Shown: positions 12,158 through 22,246 of the stretch, piece by piece
How positions within the stretch are numbered: the stretch's first letter is position 1
Layout of the letters: every line of letters begins with the position of its first letter
Assembly: GCF_963259705.1 (NCBI RefSeq)
Contig: NC_081849.1
Coordinates: forward strand, 58,934,093-58,998,092
Length of the DNA: 64,000 nucleotides
Reading direction: 5' to 3'
Origin: Myotis daubentonii
Lineage: Eukaryota; Chordata; Mammalia; Chiroptera; Vespertilionidae
The notes under the pieces: model-generated
What the model was told of the DNA's origin: nothing
The model's database searches: none
The model's input: the letters and a program-made list of their open reading frames with translations, nothing else
Made by a program: the position numbers and the translations under genes

Positions 12158-12421
12158 CTGCTTTCGAAATCTATTGAACAACTGAAGCAACCAGGCAGGC
12201 ACCTGGAGGAAGCGGAGGAAGAGCTGCAGGGGGACCAGGCGATGCAGGAAGACAGAGCGCCCTCTAGTGGCAACAGCACTAAGAGCGACAGCAGTGTTGG
12301 TGTGGAGGACACACTGGGACAAGTTGGGGCTGTGAAGGTCAAGGAGGAGCCAGTGGACAGTGATGAAGATGCTCAGATCCAGGAAATGGAATCTGGGGAG
12401 CAGGCTGCTTTTATGCAACAG
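12158..12421 (+). CDS. HDAC9: HDAC9 internal coding exon (pre-catalytic linker)
   Basis: This is one exon of histone deacetylase 9, a class IIa co-repressor that shuttles between nucleus and cytoplasm and is recruited by MEF2. The exon begins after a pyrimidine-rich tract ending in TTCTAG and ends at CAG|GTAATA. It is 264 nt, phase 0 at both ends, 88 codons with no stop. The translation starts [13 protein letters not shown], continues through an acidic Glu-rich helix ([10 protein letters not shown]) and a Ser-rich stretch, and ends GEQAAFMQQ. Near the C-terminal end [13 protein letters not shown] matches the position of the VKQEP sumoylation site of HDAC4. I recognise the sequence as the HDAC9 linker between the N-terminal MEF2-binding/glutamine-rich region and the deacetylase domain. 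The catalytic domain lies on later exons that I do not find in this window. An ATG at 12242 is internal, not a start. Identity is by recall of the protein family, without an alignment. Confidence 0.95.
12341..12343 (+). other. HDAC9: Predicted SUMO acceptor lysine codon (VKEEP motif)
   Basis: The AAG codon encodes the second Lys of [13 protein letters not shown], matching psi-K-x-E followed by an acidic patch with a Ser. The paralogous lysine of HDAC4 lies in VKQEPIESDEE and is a known sumoylation site. Modification here is inferred from that similarity. Confidence 0.6.
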
Positions 12422-12472
12422 GTAATAGGCAAAGATTTAGCTCCAGGATTTGTAATTAAAGTCATTATCTGA
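12422..12472 (+). CDS. HDAC9: MITR/HDRP alternative C-terminus (read-through of the HDAC9 donor)
   Basis: If the 5' splice site at 12422 is skipped, the exon frame stays open for 16 more codons, [16 protein letters not shown], and ends at TGA 12470-12472. From established knowledge, HDAC9 makes a short isoform, MITR (also HDRP), that lacks the deacetylase domain and ends in a unique tail after the same exon; I recognise this tail as that one. MITR still represses MEF2 targets by recruiting other HDACs and CtBP. The donor GTAATA is only a moderate match to the GTRAGT consensus, which would suit partial use. Expression of this isoform in the bat is inferred, not shown. Confidence 0.88.
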   Translation, partial: VIGKDLAPGFVIKVII

Positions 12473-14770
12473 ACATGAAATGCACTCCAGGTTTTGGTCA
12501 ATGGATATAATTTCCTATCACTGAATAATTTGATTTTAGTGTTTAAGGGTTCTAATGTGTATATATCTATATAGAGGTCTCTCTCTGTACTGATCTCTGT
12601 ATAGGTATCAAGGTTTCATTGAGATTTCACTGGCTAGGAAATACCTGCTACACTAATACGATACCACATAGTTATCCAAGTAACTAGCAGGCTTTAAATC
12701 CATCCTCAAGCCTGCCACATCAATTACGTCTAAGGAAAACGAACTCACTGTTGTTTTAGTTTCTCTGTTGAGATCAGTGACTGCTGGATAGTTTCCCAGT
12801 CTGATCAATGACACATTCTATTAGTTCTTGATTTCTTTTTGATATGTAGAATTCAGTTTTCCCAGCGTTGTACATAATGTATCATGCTACAGTCTTGAAC
12901 ACTGTTAAAGGTAGTCTGCCCCTTCCTTCCTCTCTCATTTCTGTTAAGTGAAATGTTCTGGTTACCATGCCAATAGTCCTAGGTTACTGTATAGATTGCA
13001 ATTGAAAATATTAGGGCTAGAGGTGGTTTTAAATATATAAATGCAAAGTACAGCACTATTTTAAATATTACATGATGTCTCACCGAGCACTGCTCATTTT
13101 ACTTTATCTTGTGTTATTTGATGACACTGTCTATCAAAAAAAGATCAAGTGAAGCAGATGCAAATGTTGTTAAGAACTAACGTGCAGCCCACAGGCCAGT
13201 CAGATGCCCTATTGTAGTATCTGCAATTATAGAAAACACAGCAACAGTAAGATTATCATCTAATATGAAGTCAAAATCACATTTAAAAGAAGCAATATGT
13301 AGTATCATATTTTATTATCATTATCCCTAGGATCTCTTAAGTATAATTCCATGATGACATGACAGACGCCATACCATTTTGGCAAAATTAGCAAAGTGGC
13401 CCTTAACAAAAGAACCTACTTGTACATAATGCACCTTTAGAAGGACTGTGTCCTTTGAAGTTATAAAATACAAACAACTTTGAAGGCAACAGAAGACTGT
13501 TTACTTAAGTCACTTCTTTGTCAGGTTCCTGCTGTTCTCCTACAGAAAACGGATTCTATGAGGCTGAGCAGGAAATGCCTTGTGGAAACAGGAAGTCCAA
13601 GTGATTCATGTGTTGGGGAATGTAGGGGGGAGAAACGGAGGATAGTGTTTTACTCTTTCTGTTTTTAAAGGGCACTCTATGAATTGATTTATTGTCTAAG
13701 AAAGTAACACCACAAGTAGGGAAATTGTTAAGGAAGCTTTTCACTGGAACATTTCCTTCAATACTCCTTTTTGATATGTTTACCTTGTTTTATAGGTTTA
13801 CTTTTGTTAAGCTAGTTAAAGATTTGTCATATTAAGACCCCTTTAATATGAATAATCCAAATTGACCTAGAATCTTTGTGACTTTTTTTCCTATTAAAAT
13901 ATTTATATTTCTAAATCCGAGGTATTAAAAGGTGTAGTATCCTGTTTCAAAGGAGACATAGCAGTTTTGCCAAATGTAGACGTTGTACAATTGTATGTTA
14001 CTGGCACGTGTTGTTTACATTTTGCTGTGACATTTAAAAATATTTCTTAAAAAAAGGTTACTGCTAAAGATACATTATCCTTTTTTAAAAAGTCGCCATT
14101 CAAATTAAATTAATATAACTAGAAGTTAGAAAGTTTAAAACTTTTCCATATAATGAAAAAAGACCTGATAATTTGACAAATAGCTATAACACTTCCTATT
14201 ACCAACATATTTTGGTTAGTCTATTCCTTCAGATTAAAATGACTTTTTGTCAGTTATTTTGCATTAAAACATGGCATTCCTAAGATAAAATTGTATATTT
14301 TCTCCATCTCATAAATATACATTTTCTTTAAAGTCTTTTTTTCAATTTCATAAAAAAGGGATAGTGCATCTTTTAAAATACATTTTATTTGGGGAGGAAC
14401 ATGTGGCTGAGCAGACTTTTGTATAATATTACTTCAAAGATATGTAACGAAGAACAAAAAAAAAGCCTATTTTTTATAATGTCACTTGAGAGAGCTTCAT
14501 CAGTACAGTTGGTGGACGTTAATTTGTTTGAATTTGATATTCTTTGAATTTAATCAAGAAACTACCTGGAACCAGTGAAAAGAAAAGCTGGACTTAAATA
14601 ATCTTAGAGCTAATTGATAATTGTCTCTTTTAAAATCTACTGTATTTATTATAATTTACACCCTTGATGGTGATTTCTTGTTTTGTGTTGTAAATATATT
14701 GTTTGTATGTTTCTCTTCTTGCCTTCTGTTATAAGTCTCTTCCTTTCTCAAATAAAGTTTTTTTTAAAAG
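12473..14770 (+). other. HDAC9: Probable 3' UTR of the MITR isoform
   Basis: About 2.3 kb of AT-rich sequence after the MITR stop contains no SINE, LINE, Helitron or hAT that I can recognise, while the flanking intron has one every one to two kilobases. The first canonical AATAAA in sense after the stop is at 14751. Lack of insertions and the single late polyadenylation signal are what a conserved long 3' UTR would look like. The exact cleavage site cannot be read from sequence. When the donor is used this whole stretch is intron. Confidence 0.65.
14751..14756 (+). terminator. HDAC9: Candidate polyadenylation signal AATAAA for the MITR transcript
   Basis: AATAAA is preceded by T-rich sequence (TTTGTATGTTTC, CTTCCTTTCTC) and followed directly by GTTTTTTTT, a U-rich downstream element. 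It is the first canonical signal after the MITR stop at 12472. Further AATAAA hexamers occur near 14928 and 15160 in less favourable context. Confidence 0.6.
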
Positions 14771-16555
14771 ATCCCCTTTCATACATATGGCTTTGTGTAA
14801 ATTTGATATCTAATCGAATTCGAAACTCATGCAGTAGGTGTCACATACCAAAACATATTGCCATTCTTCGTTGAAACAGAAAAACAAACATATTTTGAGT
14901 AGTTACTTCTATGCCATTAAAAATAATAAATCCAACAATAATGATTTTAAAGTATTTATGTCAGCCATGATCAAGTAGCAAATACAGGTAAAATTTGTTG
15001 CATTTTTAATACCCCAGTGTGGCCTTTTCCATGATATGTTATCATCTTGATGTCAATATAAAATTTTATGTAAATAGATGTCAATTCCTAACTTTTCTCA
15101 ACTTAAAAAAGTTATTTTAATCAGATTAATGTAATCCCTTGAATATAACAAGCACTCAATAAATATGAATATAAATAATTTATCATGTATTATAACAGTA
15201 CTATCTACTACAGTGAGAGTCTGACCTCTAAGTATAAAGTGACAGTACATAAATTTAAAGAGAAAGGAGTAATTAAATTACCTCACCTTATATGGAAATA
15301 ATTATTTAATACGACTGTGAGAAATAAGGAGTCTGACTCAGGTAAAGGGAACTGGGCCAGACACATCCCCCAGGCCATGCCAGACCTTGTTCCTCTTCTG
15401 GTCAATTGCTAGCAAAACTTATTAGCCAATAGTTCATAATGTGTTGTTGTGCATTTGGTTCAATAGGTTAAAAATATTTGTTGTATTTTCTTTGATCCCC
15501 TTAACCTAACTAATAGTGTCATACAAATTAAAGTTACTCTAAGTCACAACAGTATTGCCCTAGATTGTTAAAAATACTGGAGCTAATATCATTGACTATT
15601 ATAAAGTGGAATATCATTCCATAATGCCATACATTTGATAATTTGGTCAGAATTGTGGGAATATCTTCGGTATTAGTCATGCTTTCCTGAAAATTGCCTT
15701 TGGACTGTAAAATTACAAGATGAACTAGGTACAAGCCATCCTCAAAAAAGAGATGGAGGATTCAATTAGATAATGCTTTTATACTGTATGTTTGATTTCC
15801 AAAGTGTAAAGTGGCTATTTCAATAAAAAGCATCAGTCTCAGCTTTTCTGAAGAAAGTTTTTCTCTTTCCTGAAGAAAGTTTTTCTTCAGAAAAGTGGTT
15901 TTTGCCAGGACTCACAATAAATATACATTACATTTCCTTAGTGGAGGTGGCTGCTGAAATGGAGATTGCTGCTTTTCATAGATCTGAAAAAGATAGTCTT
16001 TAAGATATTTTTATGTTTCATCTTTCTTTTTTTCTAAAGGCTGTAATAGGAAGGAATTCAGACACTACACATTTTTTTGAAACCTAATACTCAACAGATA
16101 TACTATAGACAACAGTGTTATTTTTGATGTGGCATTTCTTTGTGATATTTTTTCATTACTGGAAATATGCAATTGTGGGTATATAATTGTAGGCTGACGA
16201 TGATAAATAATCAAGGTCTTCAAATTATAACCAATTATAATCAGGAACTCAGAGATGCAAGGGAAGGATTTTGAGAGGTAGGTTACCATTCCTTTCATAA
16301 TCAATAATTTTAAAGGGAAAGAATGGGAGAGCAGTCAAGCAAATAAAACAGGATATTAGGAATGTGACTTTTCAGAACCTGCTGATTTCAGAACCTATTC
16401 TTATTGTATAAAAAAAAAACAAAGAACAAAACAAAACAAAAAAACAACTTCTTAAAGGCTTATAAACTGTAGCGTTTAGACAATGCAAATTTGGGGGATC
16501 ATCTTGATTTACAAAAAGACTTTTAATTAAATTTTAACTATTGCAAACATACAAT
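14771..16555. other. AT-rich intron, one short hairpin
   Basis: No gene or transposon was recognised. It includes a local duplication that forms a 14-bp-stem inverted repeat at 15843-15895. Confidence 0.5.
15843..15895. repeat. Inverted plus direct repeat (CTTTTCTGAAGAAA hairpin)
   Basis: CTTTTCTGAAGAAA (15843-15856) is the exact reverse complement of 15882-15895. In addition CTGAAGAAAGTTTTTCT occurs twice, 22 bp apart (15848 and 15870). Confidence 0.9.
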
Positions 16556-16760
16556 GTACCACATTCTGTTTTAAGTATCTTACATCTGTTAACTAAGTCC
16601 TCAGAACAACCTTATGGGTAGGTATTATTGTCCCATTGTAGAGTTGAGGGTACTGGGTCACAGAGAAGTTAAGGTCAAGGTCACCCAGCTAGTGACACTC
16701 TAGCTCTCATTCGTACCCAGAAACCCAGGCACTAGAATCCCTGTTCTCAAACTTCACCAT
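16556..16760 (-). mobile_element. MIR SINE, minus strand
   Basis: Antisense MIR order: TTAACTAAGTCCTCAGAACA, then GGTAGGTATTATTGTCCCAT, then GGTCACAGAGAAGTTAAGG, then GTCACCCAGCTAG. Confidence 0.85.
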
Positions 16761-16984
16761 CACACTGTATTGTGTAACATCCTTTCCATGTCCAAGTTTA
16801 TTAGTACATTACCCTCCCCCCCTTTCTCTGTCCATCAGCATTTTCAAACTGTTTTGAATCAGTTTTCTCTTTTAATCATTGCTGTAATTTAGGAGATTAG
16901 CACTCTTATTTTTTCCTAATTCATAGATGAGAAATCTAATTATTGTAAACATTTATGCTCAATTTTTAGAATCGTGAAAATTTG

Positions 16985-17812
16985 TGAGTTTATCTTTTCT
17001 GACCAGTGGATGGACACTGGATTGTTTTCATTTGGGGGGTATTATGAGCAATGCTGCTATGAACGTCCATGTACAAGTTTTTGTGTTAACATATGTTTCA
17101 GTTCTCTTGGGTATATACCTAGGAGTGAAATTGCTGGATCATAAGGTAACTCTGTTTAACTTTTGAGGAAACCCCAAATTATTTAACACAATGGCCTATT
17201 TTACATTCCCACTAGCAGTGTATGAGAGGTTCCAATTTCTCCGCATCATCTCCAACACTTGTAATTGTCCCTTTTTTTGTAGCTAAACTAGTGGGTGTGA
17301 AGTACTAGCTCATGGTTGTTTTGAATTTCTATTTTACTAATGACTAATGATGTCGAGCATCTTTTCATTTCTTATTGGATGGCTGTACCTTTTCTTTGGA
17401 GAAATGTCTATTGAAGTCCTTTGCCCATTTTTAAGTTGCCTTGCTTGTTGAGTTGCAAGTGTTTTTAAATATATTCTGGATACCAGGCCATTATCAGATA
17501 TATGAATTGCATATATTTTCTCCCATTCTGTGGGTTGTCTTTGATTTTCCTGATAAATGGCATTTGATGCACAAACATTTTTAGCTTCATTGAAGTCTAA
17601 TTTACTAATTTTTCTTTTGTTGCTTATGCTTTTAGTGTCACATATAAGAAACTGTTGTCAAATCCACTGCCAACAGAGATATACACCTATGTTTTCTTTT
17701 AAGGGTTTTATAGTTTTAGCATTTACTTTCAGGTCTTTGATCTATTTTGAGTTATATACATTATTTTTTAAATATATACTTCCCTGCGTTTGAGTTATTT
17801 TTAGAGATAGAG
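16985..17812 (-). mobile_element. L1 LINE 3' region, minus strand
   Basis: Contains GAGCAATGCTGCTATGAAC, GGTATATACCTAGGAGTGAA, AATTGCTGGATCATA, TCTCCAACACTTG, a CCAGGCCATTATCAGATA segment and TGGGTTGTCTTTGATTTTC, the typical antisense L1 sequence. Frames are broken; not active. Confidence 0.85.
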
Positions 17813-19094
17813 CGTAATAAGGCTTGGGCTCCATTTTCTCATGCATGAGCTGTTTCCCTGATGTCTCAGTTTGGGTTTGCTTCTTTGCCTCCCTGTTGCT
17901 GCTTCTTATTGCTTCCTAGCTTCTGATGCTGTTTCTTTTTCTCTTCCCAATGAGTCACTTAAATTCCACAATCTTGATGTTTATGATATCTAATATAAAC
18001 CAAAGAAAACATAAAGTTTATTTTCCTTTTAAGAAATGCCTTTTATTCTGGTGACCTTTTGAAACTAAATTGGAGTTATTTTTCATTTATATGGCTTTAA
18101 AATTCTACCTCGGTTACCCATTTTCATTTGTCTACTAGTACTTTGCACTCAAAATTTCTGTTGAACTAATGTTCGCATCTCTGCTTTGGACTTTGTGCCT
18201 TCATTGACAGAATTTCTGCCAAGACCGCTATATTGTACTGTCCAAACTGATAGCCACATGAATCTATTGAGAATTTAAAATATAACTGGTACAAACAACC
18301 TGTGTTTTAAGTGTACAATACACAGCAGACTTCAAAGACATAGTATGAAATATATATTCCTATCTAAGTAACAAAGATATATATTGATTACATATTAAAA
18401 TGATAATATCTAAAATTTATTAGGTTATATTACATGATTAGCATTCATCTTACCTGTTTTACTTTCTTAATGTAGCTCCTAGAAAAGTTAAGATTACATA
18501 TATGCTTGCATTTGTGATTCACATATTTTCCATTGTGAATGCTGCTTTAGATTGTATTCCTCTCATTTTAAGTTATGTTAATAGGTCTCACACTACATTC
18601 CTTTGGAAATACGTGGGCTATATAATACCTGAGCAAAATACTATTTGCTCTTGCCAGTATCTTGCTATTGCTGTCACCTAATCTAACATACAGGCAAAAA
18701 TGCTATGTGGGAGGAGATCTGTGGCATCTTAATGGTTAAAAGGTTTAAATATTTCCTTCTTTATCTTAAAAGCAACTCACAGTCTATCAGATGTTTTATT
18801 AACACTATCAGTTGAAAGGACAATTCACTTATTGCTTCACTCACATCTCCAAGTTAGTAAATTCATCATCTGTAAAATGGGCTTTTTTTTTTTAAGCTCT
18901 TCCCTTTCTGTCAGTGGAACCACCATTTAGACTCTGGATAAATTATCATGAAATCATCTCTTTTTATCTCCTCTTCATTTTTTTTATAGTAAGCAGTTAG
19001 TACTCCTATTTCTGATTTCAAAGCCATCATATCGCTTCATTTTCTCTTTGGCTGTACTTTCCCTAGTCCCTACCTTAATAATAAATTGAACTTA
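17813..19094. other. AT-rich intron, nothing recognised
   Basis: No exon or recognisable repeat. Confidence 0.5.
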
Positions 19095-19254
19095 TCTTAT
19101 ATAATAAAAGGATAATATGCAAATCAACCGAATGGCAGAATCATCAGTTGCTATGATACGCACTGACCACCAGGGGCAGACCCTCAACGCAGGAGCTGCC
19201 TCCTGGTGGCCAGTGCACTCCCACAAGGGGAGCACTGCTCAACCACAATTATGA
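19095..19254 (+). mobile_element. HeliBat-type Helitron, 5' part only
   Basis: The 5' terminus TCTTATATAATAAAAGG follows an A, then AATATGCAAATCAACCG. An internal stem (GCACTGACCACCAGG with CCTGGTGGCCAGTGC) is present. The 3' hairpin and CTAG are missing, so the copy is 3' truncated near 19254. Confidence 0.8.
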
Positions 19255-19577
19255 TTTTTCATAATTTACCTTCTATATGGATCACTGATGATTGATTTTA
19301 TTTTATTGTTTTTATTTTATCTGAGACATATTTTGGTAAAAATACAACATATCAAATAATTTTCATTTAGCACATGAATTTTTCTACATCAATGTATTCT
19401 ATTGGAAAGATGACAACGTGATTCAAATTAATCTTAGAAAATGAATTGACCTCGTCTTTTTGAAGATTTAAATAAGGAAAAGTATACTGACCATGGGAAA
19501 AAATAAGGTGTTGTTTTTGACTATAGATGCACTGAACTTGAAGAGTGGCATTTGTTTGTGATTCATGTGTGGGATTG

Positions 19578-19798
19578 CCTTAGAGCAGGGGTCCTCAAAC
19601 TACTGCCCGTGGGCCAAATGCAAATACAAATATTGTATTTGTTCCCGTTTTGTTTTTTTACTTCAAAATAAGATATGTGCAGTGTGCATAGGGATTTGTT
19701 CATAGTTTTTTTTAAAAACTATAGTCCGGCCCTCCAACGGTCTGAGGGACAGTGAACTGGCCCTCTGTTTAAAAAGTTTGAGGACCCCTGCCTTTGAG
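19578..19798. mobile_element. hAT MITE (205 bp) with 8-bp target duplication
   Basis: Element 19586-19790. Ends are CAGGGGTCCTCAAACT and AGTTTGAGGACCCCTG, exact inverted repeats. Flanks CCTTAGAG (19578-19585) and CCTTTGAG (19791-19798) match at 7 of 8 positions, as expected for a hAT insertion. Non-autonomous. Confidence 0.92.
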
Positions 19799-19945
19799 AT
19801 ATACCTGCCTGGTGGTTACAATGCTGATTCTGTAGGACTTCAGGAGTTCCAACTTTATTGTCAATTCGCAACTCCACCTGGAGCAAATTGCTTAGTTCTG
19901 CCAAGCGTCAGTTTACTCATTTGTTAAATGTGATCACTGTAATTT
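19799..19945 (+). mobile_element. Possible MIR fragment
   Basis: CCACCTGGAGCAAATTGCTT, CAGTTTACTCATTTGTTAAA and TGTGATCACTGTAA resemble the MIR core in sense, heavily diverged. Confidence 0.4.
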
Positions 19946-20108
19946 TTTCGTCGGGGTGTTGTTTCTGTAAGTAATGTATGTGGGCATCAGAATTAGTACC
20001 GAGGAAAAATGAGCAAGTGCAGATGTCCTTGACTCTCAGTGGGGTTATGTCCCAAGAAACTCATGATACATTGAACATATTGTAAGTCAAAAATGCATTC
20101 ATACTACA

Positions 20109-20346
20109 CCTTAGAGCAGCGGTTCTCAACCTTGGCTGCACGTTAGAATCACCTGGGAATCTTTTTAAAATCCTGATTTCTGGGTCTCATCCTCCGGAAA
20201 TTCTGTTTCTTTGTTACTAATGTTGTGGCCCCACCCCATAACAAAGAAACAGAATTTCCGGAGGATAAGGCCCAGAAATCAGGATTTTAAAAAGATTCCC
20301 AGGTGATTCTAATGTGCAGCCAAGGTTGAGAACCACTGCCTTAGAG
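20109..20346. mobile_element. Palindromic hAT-Charlie-like MITE (222 bp) with perfect 8-bp duplication
   Basis: Element 20117-20338 is a near-complete inverted repeat. About 100 bp at each end are reverse complements with roughly five mismatches around a ~20-bp centre. Ends are CAGCGGTTCTCAACC and GGTTGAGAACCACTG. Exact duplication CCTTAGAG at 20109-20116 and 20339-20346. Confidence 0.93.
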
Positions 20347-20498
20347 CAGTGGTCAGCAAACTGTGGCCCCTTGAGTGTGGCTCTTCCACAAAATACCGCA
20401 TGCAGGTGTGCGCAGACAGTGAGATTGAAACTTCGTGGCCACGCTCAAGGGGCCAAAGAGCCTCATGTGGCTCGTGAGCCGCAGTTTGCCGACCACTG
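20347..20498 (-). mobile_element. 152-bp fold-back hAT MITE (family of the 46670 element)
   Basis: Ends CAGTGGTCAGCAAACTG and CAGTTTGCCGACCACTG. Strand is given relative to the copy at 29780. It carries an internal inverted pair (GGCCCCTTGAGTGTGGC against GCCACGCTCAAGGGGCC). Same length, 152 bp, as the copy at 29780. It abuts the right CCTTAGAG duplication of the previous element, and I find no matching 8 bp on its right side. Confidence 0.85.
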
Positions 20499-20728
20499 AA
20501 AAGTATTGGTGGTTCACCTCGTGTTCTCTGATCACTGCTGCCCAGCATCACGAGGGTGTCCTATCCCATATCCCTCACCCAGGGAAAGATCAAAATTAAA
20601 AATACTGTTTCTACTATGTGAGATTGATTGCTTTCACACCATGGTAAAATCATAAGTCAAACCATCGTAAATCAGGGGCTGTCTGTACTCAACTTTTCAG
20701 TGTTTTTTGCTTGTTACCAAATGCTCTG

Positions 20729-20731
<3 letters not shown>

Positions 20732-20763
<32 letters not shown>
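20732..20763. repeat. Poly-T run (32 nt)
   Basis: Uninterrupted T tract. No recognisable antisense retroposon body follows. Confidence 0.9.
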
Positions 20764-20765
<2 letters not shown>

Positions 20766-20908
20766 AGGAGGTGGGTGGGGAGTTTTCTCTATCTCCAGTT
20801 TGGTGAATGTTAAACTAGTTCCATCTGAAAACAAGAATACCTGAGATGATTTCTTGATCTTAAATAAATCACTCCCTGATTTTGAATAGTCATCAGTTCT
20901 CCTTCTAA

Positions 20909-21076
20909 TACAGTGGGGCCTTGACTTAAAAGTTTAATTCGTCCGGGACCGAGCTCGTTAAGGAGCTCATTAACTCAAATTACTCTGTCAACTCAATGCA
21001 AAAAATCGCCCAAGAGACAGCTGGTATCTCAAAAAACTCGTTAGTCGGGACACTTGTAAGTCAAGGCCCCACTGTA
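20909..21076. mobile_element. Tc1/mariner-type MITE (164 bp) at a TA target
   Basis: Element 20911-21074. Ends are CAGTGGGGCCTTGACTTA and its imperfect reverse complement at the right (TAAGTCAAGGCCCCACTG allowing one shift). TA dinucleotides flank both ends (20909-20910, 21075-21076), as in Tc1/mariner insertions. The superfamily assignment rests on the TA only. Confidence 0.75.
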
Positions 21077-21358
21077 CCTTCATTTAACATGATAAAGAAT
21101 AAGTCTACATTATATTTTTAGCACCTGACATGTTTTGGTCATGGTGGAGGTAATATCAAATCCTTCTTTATTTATACTTTACGAATTAAAGTAAACTTAA
21201 CATTCAGTTTTTTGGTACGTATTTTAAATGGTTTGATTTTTGCTTCATTGCTTGAGTTATCGGACTAACTTGTAACAATATCCAACTTCATTCCTTTATT
21301 TTTGTATTTTATTTACCTCATTCATATTGTAAGTATTTCCATGTATTTTATACCTTCA

Positions 21359-22006
21359 CTAGAAGCCCAGTGCATGGATTCGTGCACTGATGGGGGCATT
21401 GCCTGCGGGGATCGGCCTGCTGTGGGAGTGCCGCTCATCCCGGTCAGCCAAGCGGCACTCTCACTGTGAGAGCTCACTGACCACCAGTGGTACAGTCCCT
21501 ATGCCTGGCCTGTGATCAGGGCCATCTTCCCCAGATGCCCACAGCTGGTCCCGCCCCTTGCCACCACCCATCCCTGGTTCCCCGTTCGCCATCGAGTGAT
21601 TGGAACCTGCCAACTGGAGGGAGGAACCGAGAAGTTGGCCATTCCACCTGCTCTCCAGCCCCACTCCCCCCACCACCCACCCTAGTTCCCCGTTCACTAT
21701 CAGGCGATTGGAGCCTGACAGCCAGGAAAGGGACTGAGAGGTCGGCTTTTCCCACCCGCTTGCCGGCCCTGCCCACACCATGGGTCGCCCTCTCTGTGTG
21801 GGGCGACTGGCGGGGTGGGGGCCTTGGCCTGGCACCCCCCTGCATCCCCCACCACCCACCCCCAGTTCCCCATTTGCCATCGGGCGATTGTAGCCTGCCT
21901 GCCAGGGAAAGGGACTGAGTGGTGCCTCATAGTGACTGGTCAAGTGGTCGTTTTGGTTGTTCCCCCATTAGGGTCAATTTGCATATCACCCTTTTATTAT
22001 ATAGGA
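21359..22006 (-). mobile_element. HeliBat-type Helitron, minus strand, 648 bp
   Basis: On the minus strand the 5' end is TCCTATATAATAAAAGGG at 22006. The 3' end is the GTGCAC-type hairpin and GGGCTTCTAG next to T (A|CTAG on + at 21358). It contains three irregular copies of a GC-rich unit with a TTCCCCRTT...GCGATTG...CTGCC pattern near 21578, 21686 and 21865. It is joined head-to-tail to the next element at 22007. Confidence 0.9.
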
Positions 22007-22246
22007 TAAAGGCCCAGTGCGCAGGTCGGGGCTGGCCAGCCTCCCCTGATGGTGGCCCCAGATTGGGGTGGGGGGGCCCCAGCTGGAGGTGGGGCTGGCC
22101 AGGGCAAGGGGGTGCAGGCGGTTTGTAGGCCGCCCACACCCCTGCGGGGGGGTGGGGCCAGCCAGGGCAAGGGGCTGCAGTCATTCTGGTCTCTGGTCAT
22201 TCTGGTCGTCCCACTGTTTCAGTCTCTGGGCTTTTATTATATAGGA
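22007..22246 (-). mobile_element. HeliBat-type Helitron, minus strand, 240 bp, in tandem
   Basis: The minus-strand 5' end TCCTATATAATAAAAGCC is at 22246 (followed on + by T). The 3' end GCGCACTGGGCC has a degraded CTAG and runs straight into the 5' end of the 21359-22006 element. The right side is GC-rich and repeats a GGCCAGCCAGGGCAAGG motif. Confidence 0.85.

Noticed and set aside
21461..21943. Overlapping frames of 143 and 160 codons
   Set aside because: They lie wholly inside a HeliBat and consist of its tandem GC-rich units.
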